A stretch of 64,000 bases of DNA from Trichoplax sp. H2 (lineage: Eukaryota; Placozoa; Uniplacotomia; Trichoplacea): contig NOWV01000004.1 of the NCBI GenBank assembly GCA_003344405.1, forward strand, positions 248,001-312,000, written 5' to 3'. Of the stretch, positions 1-11,273 are shown one piece after another. Position 1 is the first letter of the stretch, and each line of letters starts with the position of its first letter. The notes under the pieces are model-generated. The model searched no databases, had not been told where the DNA came from, and was given only the letters and a program-made list of their open reading frames with translations. A program made the position numbers and the translations under genes.

Positions 1-110
1 GTTAGGATAGGAGTTAGTTCATACGGTGATTTATACCTAGTATATTATTTGATTTAAATTTCTTTATACCCGTACACTATATTCTGATACCACCTATATA
101 CCTTGCGTAG

Positions 111-3100
111 TATCTTCGACTTGAATATTGAATTATTAACCGAATTACAAAAATATTTACTATGTTGGTCAGAAGATCAACGGATTGGACTATGCTTCTT
201 GAAGAGGGTATGCACATATTCGCGGTATAAATATAATTACAAATTGTGCTGGTATTCTCTTTCTTCATTACTAATTAAATGCAGATTAGATTTAGATTTG
301 TAAAAATACAATCACATGAACATGCTAATTGTTTGATATGGTGTAAAGCTTGTAAATGTGCTTAAACTAAACTCGTAACAATCCAACATTTGAAAAACAA
401 ATCTTAATTTTAAGATGACTCTGAAGGAAATTGATTTATTTTAGATGCCCAGATTTATAATTTATATCGACTATTGTAATAACTACGATAATGCGGAGGC
501 CGCATTTAAGCAAAATCTAAGAAAGAAAAAGGACTTTGAAGAACTTCTTAATGTTCGTAAGAATTAAAATTAACTAGCTGATGCATTAAAAAAAAAATGA
601 GCATTAGCTTTGGATCTTAGTGTTGCTTTAGATTAATATCTTATAATATTTTCCCACAATAGGTATGCTATAATCACTCTCGATGTCAAAAAAGCTTACA
701 ACTTCCTTCTTACCTTATAACACCTGTGCAACGTATTCCAAGATATTTGTTGTTATTTAAGGTTAATTAGCCGTCCACAATGTTTCACACCCTATTTTGC
801 AAAATTACTGACGCTACTAACGAATATAAATTAGAAGTGCTGTTTAGTGTCTAAGAGTATTTTTTAATTTTTAGGATTTGATCGATAAAACTGATGAAAG
901 TCATGTCGATTACGAAGATCTTAGTCAAGTTTTATTAGAAATGGTTAGACTTTACAGAATTAATTAATTTGCGTATGGAATTATCGCAGATTTCATGATT
1001 GGCTGTTACAAGCGTATTATCTGCAGTACAGTAAACGCTTGGATAGTAACTGGATTTTGACAATTCTATATGATAAGGTCCGTAAGATTTAAAGATATGC
1101 TCATATTTTTGGTCTTACGGTAGGAGGAACTTGCCGGGATGATCAATACTAGTTTAATGGAAGTACAAGGAAAGAAGGCTATGGCCGGAATTCAGTCATC
1201 TGTAATCGGCCTGCAGGTTAAGTACTGAAATGTAAAATACTATACAAGATATTGTTATTTGATCTTTGTTGTATGTGTAAAGAAATTTATTAATATTTTC
1301 TTATATTTCCTAAAAGGCCTTTAATATTGAAAATCGTACTTTAATTAAAGATGGAGAAGTATATTTGATATCAAATAAGAAGCCTTATAGAGTAATCCGA
1401 AATACGCGTATAGCAATAATTTTTGAAAACCGAGTTTGTCCATACCGAAATAGTTACTGACGCTGCAATGTACTCTTAACAGTGCCTGTTATTCAACGAC
1501 TTGCTTATTTTTGCCATTCATGGATCAAAGAAATTAAGTGCGGTTGAATTAGTATTCGATCTTGATGTTATATGGTTTGAAGATCTCTGTGATTTAGACC
1601 CTCAAACAAGTAATCACTAGAAAAATATAATTTTCTGTTGTTTGTTTAATAATACATTTACTCTATTTTACTCAATAGATGTTTAACTGCTACTTTCGTT
1701 CTAACTTACTCTGGATGTCATGTTCTATAATTGTAACTAGCTATTGAGGACGCCATCGAAATTTATAACCCAGAGCGAAGTTTTACAATGTATACTAAAA
1801 GTAAAGATGAAAAAAAGTTATGGTTACAAGCTTTGAATGAAGCTCTAATTGCCCGATTTTCTAAGCCTGCCGTATTTCAGCTTAGTGGAATGCCTCGCAT
1901 GAGGCCTGATATTAGTAAGAACTGTCGATCTTATCTATAACCACATTATCAACATATTTTTGATAGACTTTCTTGAAAATAGTCGTCGCTTTCCCTGATT
2001 TAGATACGTATATCCAATAGCCATATATACGGTATTTATGATATACCCCTTTCTGTAACATACGTTATTTTTATCAGAAAAGAGAAAAGTGTTATTCACG
2101 TATAAAGATGGCAGTACTTATGATGGCGAGTATTGCGAAGGAAGGCGTCACGGTTACGGGGAAATGACATGGGCAAATAATTCGAATTACATTGTAAGGC
2201 TGTCTTACATCCTAACCGTTTATAGCAAACTGAAAATATCCGGCTAGAAACATTTAATTTATGTAATAAGTTGTAAAATTGATGTATTTGCTCGACTGAT
2301 GGGTAGTTGTATAAAATTGTACTATACATGTGTTTGGATAGCATGTAGCTTAAAAATTATAAACTTAGTGATACAATTGCTAATATCTAAGTTATGTTCT
2401 AAGTAACACACGTAATAAGCTCTTTAATAAATTATTAGAGTTGACGGCATTGCTAGCAAATTTTTCTTAGATGCCATGTTTTTTATCGTTTGTTACAGGG
2501 ATACTGGGTTGATGATCAAAGAGCAGGTCATGGTGAAATGAGTTTTAATACACTAGAAATATACAAAGGTCACTGGAAGGATGATCAACCAGGTGCTAAG
2601 GCATATTAGGAGCCGTAGTAATCGTTTAACGTCATATTTATGTAAAATATCAATAGCACGACTGCATTCTAAAGTGTGATGCAATCTTTAGATTTACGGA
2701 TCAGAATTCGTGGTAGAATTTTGATATACCGTTTCTTATCCAATTTTTGGATTGTTTTGCATGTAGACGGAGAAGGAGCGTTATATTTTCCATCTGGCAC
2801 AGTGGTATCTACGACGTGGATAGATGGACGCAAGTTTGGAAGAGTAATAACTCCTATTAGTACAATGTTACGTTTGGTATTAATTAAAATATTTAAGTTA
2901 TTAATGGGTTATTAAATAAGGTCTTTACTTGCTATAAATTTAGGCAACAGTCAAATTTGGTAATGGCGATGTGTTCGAAGGAATGTTTATCAAAAACGAA
3001 TTTGAAGGTCATGGTAAATTGGTTTGTAAAGCCTTCGTATATAACGGTGAATGGAAGAACTCGAAAGTATGTGAATTATGAAAGCTACCATCGATATAAG

Positions 3101-5120
3101 CTTACTCTTCTCTACCGTTTAGTTTACAAGTTTTTCTACGTTTATCCATAATTCCCTATCATAATACTGATCACTTTACATATTTTAGTGGAGTGGTAGA
3201 GGAAAATTACTTAGAAAATCGGGAGATCATTACAGGTTAGCCTTAACCCGTATCGTTGGACGTATTTTTTAAATTGAAGTTACTTTATATTAACTTGTAA
3301 GTACTTTTAAGTGGCGACTTCGTAGATAATACAATCAGTGGTTTTGGGGAAATGAATTATTGCAATGGATCAAAGTACACTGGTGAATGGAAGAATAACT
3401 TGGTATTAGTTATTCACTTTTTCATATTTGGCTATATTTAATAGACTGTACTTATAGGCGTTTTATGGTAAAACATAAATTAGATCTCTAATTTTCTTTA
3501 TTGGATCACATCTGGTAGTTTCATGGTCAGGGCACTTTTGAAACGGCAGAGTATAGTTATGAAGGCAGCTGGCATATAGGACAAAAGCAAGGCAAAGGAA
3601 AAATCAGATACAGTAATGGAGAGTGTTATGATGGCGATTGGAAGTGCGATAAGGTATTTCTACCTTAGTTTAGTTTCTGTGGATCTCCATACTTTGTAAA
3701 TGTGTTCATGCTGGTAATGTAAATTATTTAGAAATGGGGGCACGGTATTACAACTTTCAGTAACGGTAACAAATACGATGGTGAGTACCAACAAAACCAT
3801 ATCTATGGATTAGGCAAAATGGTATATGCTTCTGGTGAAAGCTATGATGGAGAATGGGTCTACGAACAAGTAATGCAGTACAACATATTTCTTATTTTTT
3901 ATAGCTAAGTATTCAGCCAACGTATATCACCAAACTGTGTAGTAAATAGTCACAATGAAACCGAAGTATATATCGGTTTTTGACCACCTATACTCATACA
4001 ACCTAACAATATTTAGCTAATTAAGTCAAAAATGTAACTTGTAATACAAATTTGAATATATCATAGTTTCATGGTATGGGAACCTATAAATATCTAGATG
4101 GTTCTGTATATTCCGGTTCATGGCAAAACGGCTATCGGTGTGGCGATGGTAAGTTAACGATGAGTAATGATAACCTATACGATGGTGGATGGAAGAATGA
4201 TAAGGTAATGCCAGTAACTAAACATGACTATTAAGATCAAAATCTAATGAAACTTATGATATAGTACTTTTCAATGATTTGATTATTGTAAAATCCCGGA
4301 ATTTTAGTTTCACGGCTTAGGTACCTTGTCCATGCCACTTTGTGAATATAGTTACGAAGGTTATTATTGACTAGAAATCTTCTTTTGTAAATTTTACTAT
4401 TGATTTATTAGCTTTCTCACACCTAAATCTTATTATCGTTATTTACGTACTTAAAATAATAAAAAGTTACGGTTATCGGACATCTTATACGAAATGAATT
4501 TGATCCTATATTTACTGATAAAAATTTGGAATAGGAAACTGGGTAGACGGCAAACGCTGTGGTGAAGGAACTGAAATTTCAGTTAATGGGACATACAGTG
4601 GATATTGGAAAGAGAATCTGGTAAAGTATAGAAATGAAATTTATATTAGTATGGACAAGCATTAGGGTATATCATAGCTATTAGACTTAATTCACTGACT
4701 TCAAGTATAGCAGCCTATCATAAGAGTAACCATCAATCTATAATAGCTGTTGGCGCAGCTTTATAAATCAAACTAAGATACTGATATACATATTTGGATT
4801 TAACAATATAGCGTCATGGAGAAGGCATAGAACAATGTGAGGGGATTTATTACGAAGGTTATTGGAATATGGATAAAAAAATCGGCAAGGGAACACTAAG
4901 ATATTCCGAGGTTGATGATGTTTTAGAAGTAAGAAGTCTCATATAACATATGCTCCTATTGAGTATGATTATAGCATGCTAGAAGTGTCTCAGTGTTAAA
5001 TATCTATTTCATGTTATCTTATTTAAGTCATGGGTTAATGGTGAATCTGTTGAATATGATGGTAAAACAGCGTTTTCGCTTCCGGTATTGATAAGACATG
5101 ATATCAATGAGGAGTACTGA
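111..5120 (+). CDS. Alsin-like RhoGEF (DH-PH) with about 17 MORN repeats, 5' end outside window
   Basis: Predicted guanine-nucleotide exchange factor for Rho-family GTPases, with a PH domain and a long MORN tail that in alsin relatives serves membrane or protein binding. Twenty-one exons are visible, all in phase: 111-207, 445-552, 663-761, 875-943, 1124-1216, 1317-1391, 1483-1609, 1741-1914, 2078-2193, 2499-2592, 2767-2843, 2944-3066, 3189-3235, 3312-3402, 3519-3653, 3732-3869, 4067-4204, 4308-4359, 4535-4620, 4812-4928, 5028-5120. They give about 715 residues. The DH domain shows IDYCNNYDNA and LPSYLITPVQRIPRYLLLF. The PH-like part holds LLFNDLLIFAI and ends KKLWLQALNEAL. MORN units such as YTGEWKNNLFHGQGTF run from 2078 to the stop. 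The VPS9 Rab5-GEF domain of vertebrate alsin is absent; the protein ends after the MORN array. An AATAAA lies at 5525-5530. The exon 2 donor (GTTCGT) is chosen by phase. Family is sure; orthology to ALS2 is not. Confidence 0.9.
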
Positions 5121-7625
5121 TCAAGAAAATTTAAGTCATCTTTGCTAAAAAATTCTCGTGAAAATGCCGAAAACCTAAACTTACACGTTTAATGTTTACT
5201 ATAATACCCGCAAGATCCTAGTTGGCGTGCTGAGTATTATTGCTATTACTTTTGTATAAACAACGATACCCTTACACTGTCTTATCATGCCAATTTATAG
5301 AACAGGTGTATCTTGAACTTCTTAGCTTGATATGACTGCTTTATTGCATCTCATGAAAGTTATCTCGCTATGAAGTTGGTAGTCTATTTATTATAGCCGT
5401 CCTAACGTAGATACGCGTATAATACGTAATACCTTTAATATAGGGATTTTTATATACAGTATTATGAAACAACGGTGATTAAGATTCATAAAAAAAAAAA
5501 CTGCTTTTTATTTCTTTGCAAAAGAATAAAACGAAAACAAAAAATTTGCTGATGGATTGTAAAGTTTAATGGGCTTGAATTAGAATTCTTGAAAGTTTAT
5601 AGGGTAAAGATAATCGTCTAATCAAATAGATCCAGATTTTAAAAATCTTTGCAATCGAGTAAACTGATACAGTTTACGTTCTATGGAATATGATGCAAGT
5701 TGCCCTTAAAAGATGTAGCTGTTATGTAGCATCTCAAGCGTATATCGTATAACAATTATTTCTCTCTGATACCGCATATTAAAACTCATACTTACAGTAT
5801 TCCAACCCACGATTGTTCGTATTATTCGAGGAAAATAAATTACAGAAGTTAACGAAAGAGGAATACTGACCTCAGTCAAGCTAATTACATAAATGACTCA
5901 AGCTTACTCAAACATTCCTTGTACATTTGCCTTTTATTGTGGAATTTTACGATGGAATGTTAACATTAAAAGGAAGAGTTAATAAGAAGGTTCTAAGGCT
6001 ATATCAGTAAAGCCACTTAGGTGTTATAATAGGGTGTATGATTGGATATAATATATTATAGATTTGATTTCTTATTGAACAAGTTAAGCATGAAAGTATT
6101 ACCCAACATATATCTACAGTATATGATGAATACACATGTTTTATATATTATATGTAAGCATATATTAATTCCAAATCTATATAATACCATATTAGACTAC
6201 AGTTTTCCATCTTACCATAACAGTAGATAGATAAGACCTTATCTATCTAACAGTGTACTTGTATATATATATATATGTTACGGCCAAAACCCGAAGTCTA
6301 TATATATATGGATATCAAAATTAGTTATAGCATAGCTAGCACAGTATAGATTTTAGTAACTTTATTCATGTAACATTAGCAAGATTAACTAATTTATAGC
6401 TATTAACATTAGTACTCGTATAAGGTGGTAGAAGATGTTTATGCCAGTTGGATATAAAGTGCGATCTTCCTGGAGTTGTTGATTCTGATATTCCGTTAAC
6501 ATTAAACTCCCGATAAATTGTAATGAAATGTATTGCTATCCGCTGACGTTTCACTGGATTTAAATTTTATCCCCGGTCTGACTGTACTGTATGTATTATA
6601 ATTATTAACAGTTGATTGCCAGATAACTGTATGCGATTCGTATTAACGCATATAAATCTGGTTAACTGGATTAAATGCATGAACAAAAAATATACGCAAT
6701 ACTCGTATTATACGACTAGTTTGCGAACGTCGACTAGTAATTTTTTAGTGTATATGTACGTCTAGAGCAGTATAAATTGGTACTTTGAGGCGTTTTGCAT
6801 CTTTCGGCCCAGTAGTAAAACGAAACGAAAATTCCAAGTCTTCTTTGTAATAATGATAGTTGTTACATAACACTGAAGGATGCTAAGGATATTTAGAGAT
6901 GTCGAATATCGTATGTTTATTCAGATATCAGAGGCGAGATGAGGACAGTTAGTAAATTGACAGCCTGAGTATCAGCTAGATCAAGAAAGTATCCGATAGC
7001 AAGAAGAAATCATGGATCATTTATGTCGTTACCTGTTTGTTATATAATCATACAGTATAAAGAGTACATTCATGTGTTAACAACTAAAGGAGTCCCATAC
7101 CTCACGAGTCAACCTGGAGATAATTTTATGAATCGTGTTAATCTTTCAATAAATTTGAAAAAGCTATATTATGTAAGATTTTATTGATATTTTGCACATA
7201 ATGAAGAATTCGTTAAGCTGCATTTAAAATTTTGATGTACAAAGTTATCTTAAAAATAAAGTCATAAACTATTAAATAGACGTATAAAAAATGTAGTAAT
7301 ACTATGTTAGATATACGAGTTTACAGAGTACAGTATACGTTAGTGACAACAGCAATTATAATTATTGAAGAATAACAGAATATGTTGCAAATGAAGATTT
7401 AAGATTTATAGTTTTTCTTCTGATGCCAATATGACACTCATCAACATGCGTTATCGTACAAAAGATATCGCTTTTCTATTACTGTATTTTCGATTTTTAC
7501 ATGACGTCGCCATTTGATACTTAACTGCACACATCGTTGCAACAGTAGTAATTACATTCATATTTACATTTTCTTGAGGGCAGAATTTGCAAATTGCAAA
7601 CACACAAAAGTGGCGTCCAATGATT
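5121..7625. other. Intergenic, tail-to-tail spacer
   Basis: About 2.5 kb between two genes that converge. It should hold the 3' UTRs of both. I see a possible polyadenylation signal AATAAA at 5525-5530 on the + strand, short AT microsatellites near 6262-6308, and only short open frames with no recognisable protein. No RNA gene was recognised. Confidence 0.6.
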
Positions 7626-9479
7626 TCAATCTTTGGAGTGAATAGCAGAAGCGACTGCTCTTTTAGCTTTGACTAGTGCAGCAAGTTCCTTATATCTTTT
7701 TAAACATTCTTTTTTCGTGCGCCCAGGTATAGCCGCAGCGATCCTGTCCCAACGTTCGGGAACTGACGAAGGATAGGTTTTCAAAGCCTTTTCCAATAGC
7801 TTTTGCTCATTAGCTGTCCATGGTTCTTCGACGTTATTTTTCTCATGGCTTACTGAGCTACTATCATTGTTTGCATCAACATCTTTAAATTGCGATTTAC
7901 TAAATGAGGAAAAGGCATCTTCATTCGCTTTTTGCTTTCGAGTCTCGAATCCTTCATTTTGCATTGCTTTAACTTTAGCAATTACTTCTTTCGAAGTTCG
8001 ATTAATATGGTCTGACCCGTGAACTTTTAAAAACGAAGCTATACAATCCCACCTATCTACCGTTCCAGGAGGAAAAACTTTAACAGCCTTGACTAGCAGT
8101 TGCTCTTCTTCATCATTCCAGGATCTGGAAGAACGGTTGCTACTATTCTCACCTTTAGTTGTTTGATCTTGACTGACTGGAAGCTCATCACGTAATTGGA
8201 TCTCACGTAACTTTTTGAGTACTTCTTCGATATGATTTCGAAAAATTACACCAATGGTCTGAGCATTACCAGCAGACATATCGCTATTCAAAGATTTGAG
8301 TTGATCTAATGTTAAATTATTACATAAAGATTCTACTTCCTCCATTCCTTTTAGGCGTTCCTCGTCGCTATTAGCAAAATAGTTGTGTCGTTTGCATATC
8401 GTCCGAAGAGTTTTCCGCTCTTTCTTAAGCATTTTTTTTAATTCTTCTCGTTCTCGCTTAATTTTATCGGCCTTCTCTTTCTCCTCTTTTTGTAATATTT
8501 CATTTCTTTTTCGTTCTTCGTCTAGTTTCATCTGTCGAATCCTCTCATTTTCTTCTTGTAAAGCTCTCGCAGCTTCAATCTTTGCCTTTTTTAACGCGGC
8601 TTTTCTCTCTTTTTGTTCCTCCTTAAATTTCTTAATGCGTGGATCACAAGAATATGCATTATCAACCAACTGTCTAATTCTTCCGCTGTCTTCTTTTTTC
8701 TTCTTCTGTCTTGCTACTTTGTTCTGTTTCTCCATCCATCTGCGTTCTTCACGGTTCTCAGCTTTACTGAGATCTTCTTCATCCTGATAGGAAAATTCTC
8801 GCCAGGACTCGAAATTATACCAAAAGTTATAAAAAGTCTCAACGTCCTTGAAGCTTGTATTTTCGTCTCCAAGTGACGGAACCGGTTGAATGATAGAAAA
8901 TCTTGCATTCGATTCAAAGCAGGGAGTAAAGGATTTAAAAAAATTTTCTTTAGAGTTCACACAAGGTGGTGGAATACTATCAACAAAGGTCGGATCAATG
9001 CTGTCATAAGCCTTCCTTTTCTGTGAATGACCTAGAATCTCATATGCTTTGGTTATACATGTAAATATTGCCTCTGTAATTTCAATATTATTACGTCCTA
9101 CTTCCCTAGTAGATTTATCAGGATGATACTTTAATACCGTTTGCTTGTAACAGCGTTTAATTTGTTCTTCACTTGCACGGAATCGCAGAGATTTTAATCC
9201 CAATATAGAGTAATGATCTTGGGATTTCCACTCCCTTGGATCTAAACTAGCTAAGTAATCTTCGCTAATTTCATCTTCAATACATAGGCTAGTTGATTCC
9301 GCGCTACTTTCCTCCGCTGGAACTCTGTAAGGGTCTCCAATGGCATTATACGTTTGATTTTTATCTGATCCACGCCAATAACTTTCAAACCATTTACCAA
9401 TAGGTTCTACTGATCTCAGAACTGGCCGAGAAGTTAACGAAATAACGACACTTTTGCAATCTAACAACGAATCTACCAT
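7626..9479 (-). CDS. DNAJC2: DNAJC2 (zuotin/MPP11/ZRF1) J-domain and SANT protein, intronless
   Basis: Ribosome-associated Hsp40 co-chaperone. In animals it pairs with an Hsp70-like partner at the nascent-chain exit and also acts on chromatin through its SANT domains. The 617-residue frame matches the human length (621). The conserved zuotin segment around residue 74 (EDYLASLDPREWKSQDHY) leads into the J domain at about 88-160, with HPD intact at 119-121 (LKYHPDKS). A charged Lys/Glu-rich helical middle follows (about 250-390), then two SANT/Myb domains at about 445-500 (SWNDEEEQLLVKAVKVFPPG) and 549-600 (PWTANEQKLLEKALKTYPS, ending ERWDRIAAAIPGRTKKEC). The first ATG gives a start in line with the family. 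Unlike nearly every neighbour it has no intron, which raises the possibility of a retrocopy, though the frame is fully intact. The antisense frames over the charged region are shadows. Confidence 0.95.
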   Translation of the reverse strand: MVDSLLDCKSVVISLTSRPVLRSVEPIGKWFESYWRGSDKNQTYNAIGDPYRVPAEESSAESTSLCIEDEISEDYLASLDPREWKSQDHYSILGLKSLRFRASEEQIKRCYKQTVLKYHPDKSTREVGRNNIEITEAIFTCITKAYEILGHSQKRKAYDSIDPTFVDSIPPPCVNSKENFFKSFTPCFESNARFSIIQPVPSLGDENTSFKDVETFYNFWYNFESWREFSYQDEEDLSKAENREERRWMEKQNKVARQKKKKEDSGRIRQLVDNAYSCDPRIKKFKEEQKERKAALKKAKIEAARALQEENERIRQMKLDEERKRNEILQKEEKEKADKIKREREELKKMLKKERKTLRTICKRHNYFANSDEERLKGMEEVESLCNNLTLDQLKSLNSDMSAGNAQTIGVIFRNHIEEVLKKLREIQLRDELPVSQDQTTKGENSSNRSSRSWNDEEEQLLVKAVKVFPPGTVDRWDCIASFLKVHGSDHINRTSKEVIAKVKAMQNEGFETRKQKANEDAFSSFSKSQFKDVDANNDSSSVSHEKNNVEEPWTANEQKLLEKALKTYPSSVPERWDRIAAAIPGRTKKECLKRYKELAALVKAKRAVASAIHSKD

Positions 9480-11273
9480 CCTGAAGTGATCAGCTCTCTT
9501 GAGGTTCTCTCACAAGATCAGGTACCTTGCAAAATGAAAGCATGGTATATACTAGCATAGTAAAAGTTCCTGCTGCAGTAAGGTACTGTACCGTACACCC
9601 AGTACTGCGCTATACTGGACACTATAGAGTAGAGAGCATTGCCTATTATACTCGCCTTGTGAAACTTCGCATGCTGTACACTATAGAACATGACTATACT
9701 CGTCCTTTTACTTTACACATAATCGCTCTCAGTTATATTTATATAAGAAATAAATCATAATCATAATGTGAAATGTAATGCAAATACAGTGGTTGTAATT
9801 AAACCATCCAGATAGTTGTATATATAGTATTGTAAAATACAGGAATTTGACTGAAATTTAAACGCGTGCTTGATATCAAAATTTCTGTAACTACTGCATG
9901 CAATTCAGTATGCACACCTAGAAGCTAGAATAGATTCCGCGGTATTTATCGTAAACATGGTAATTATATTCGAATCATCCAGATAGTTGTATAGCATTGT
10001 AAAGTACAAGAATCTGACTGAAATTTAAACACATACTTGATGTCAAAATTTCCGTAACTACTGCATGCAATTCAGCATGCACACCTAGAGCCTAGAGTAG
10101 ATTCCGAGGTATTTATCGTAAACATGGTAATTATAATCGAATCATCCAGATAGTTGTATAGCATTGTAAAATACAAGAATCTGACTGAAATTTAAACGCA
10201 TACTTGATGTCAAAATTTCCATAACTACTGCATGCAATTCAGCATGCACACCTAGAGCCTAGAATAGATTCCGCGGTATTTATCGTAAATATGGTAATTA
10301 TAATCGAATCATCCAGATAATTGTATAGTAATTCAGCGTACACAACTGGAGCCTAGAATAGATTCCACGGTATTTATCGTAAACATGGTAAATAGGGTTT
10401 ACTGTTAATAGAGTATTTAAGATTACACTCAATCGAACACAAAAGTACTTGCGTCAGGTTGCAACTCCACCGAGTACAGCATTAACTGTCAATTAGAATA
10501 ACCATCTTAACAGCAGCATAATTATTAACCAATCCTTAAGAATTGATCATTCTATATTGATAGTAATATTTTCATGTTGATTCCATTTATCCATTGCTGC
10601 GTCATAATTACCGCAAAAAGACTGGTCATGTACACTGTATAATTGTCTACCTCTTCTACATCATATCTATATTCAGAATAAATTTCTTCCCACGTGGTAT
10701 TGCTTGCAATTGACTTACATATGAAGATGAATACCAAGTGCAAAACAGCGAGAAAACGTTTCCATGTCATATGGTTACATACCAAGCATATTATTAACTA
10801 CGAATCATGCATTTCATCATTTATTAACATTACGTCGAAATGTATTACGTGGCTTTTACATACTAACATTTTCAAATATATTATCTGAAATTCAAGACCC
10901 GTTTAATTAATGCCATCTTTGCATTTTCTGAACGCCCCAACTTAAAATGCATAAGATCTCACAGACGATCATAATTGACAAGTGTGGTATACTATACCTA
11001 CATACGTTCAGTATATAGATAATTTAAAAACAAATTATTGTCATCGATCTACACAAGTATGGATACAATAACATTCTCGTTCTTATGTCATGCTAAGAGC
11101 AAATTATTATAAGCTACTAGCTGAAATAAGAATAAGCTGTTGAGAAAAAATAGACATACGAAATATTTCATTCGAATATTAAACTTTATTCTAAACCAGT
11201 TACATAAGTATCGATTTGTTAGAATGCAAATTACAGCATTTAGTACAGTATTAACTGTTCATTTGCCGTATAC
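9480..11273. other. Intergenic region with tandem repeat
   Basis: Spacer between the DNAJC2 start and the 3' end of the sorting nexin gene. It should contain the DNAJC2 promoter. It holds the tandem repeat at 9802-10392 and a 77-codon minus-strand frame at 10552-10785 that begins with a signal-peptide-like stretch. Nothing else was recognised. Confidence 0.6.
9802..10392. repeat. Tandem repeat, 167-171 bp unit, three full copies plus one internally deleted copy
   Basis: Copies begin with AATCATCCAGATAGTTGTAT (or close variants) at about 9802, 9973, 10140 and 10307, so spacing is 171, 167 and 167 bp. Each full copy carries ACTGCATGCAATTCAGCATG, a near palindrome, and ends near CGGTATTTATCGTAAACATG. 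The fourth copy has lost its central part but keeps both ends. Copies two and three are the most alike by eye, which fits recent duplication. The unit has no conserved open frame. The length is close to that of nucleosome-sized satellites, but four units are too few to call it one. Confidence 0.92.

Noticed and set aside
111-5120. Stop codons and frame changes in the MORN gene suggesting a pseudogene
   Set aside because: Every apparent break coincides with a GT-AG intron, and all exon phases agree, so the gene looks intact.
8383-8876. Plus-strand frames of 134 and 87 codons inside DNAJC2
   Set aside because: They are antisense to the Lys/Glu-rich coding region, whose codons read as Phe/Ser/Leu on the other strand; composition explains the lack of stops.
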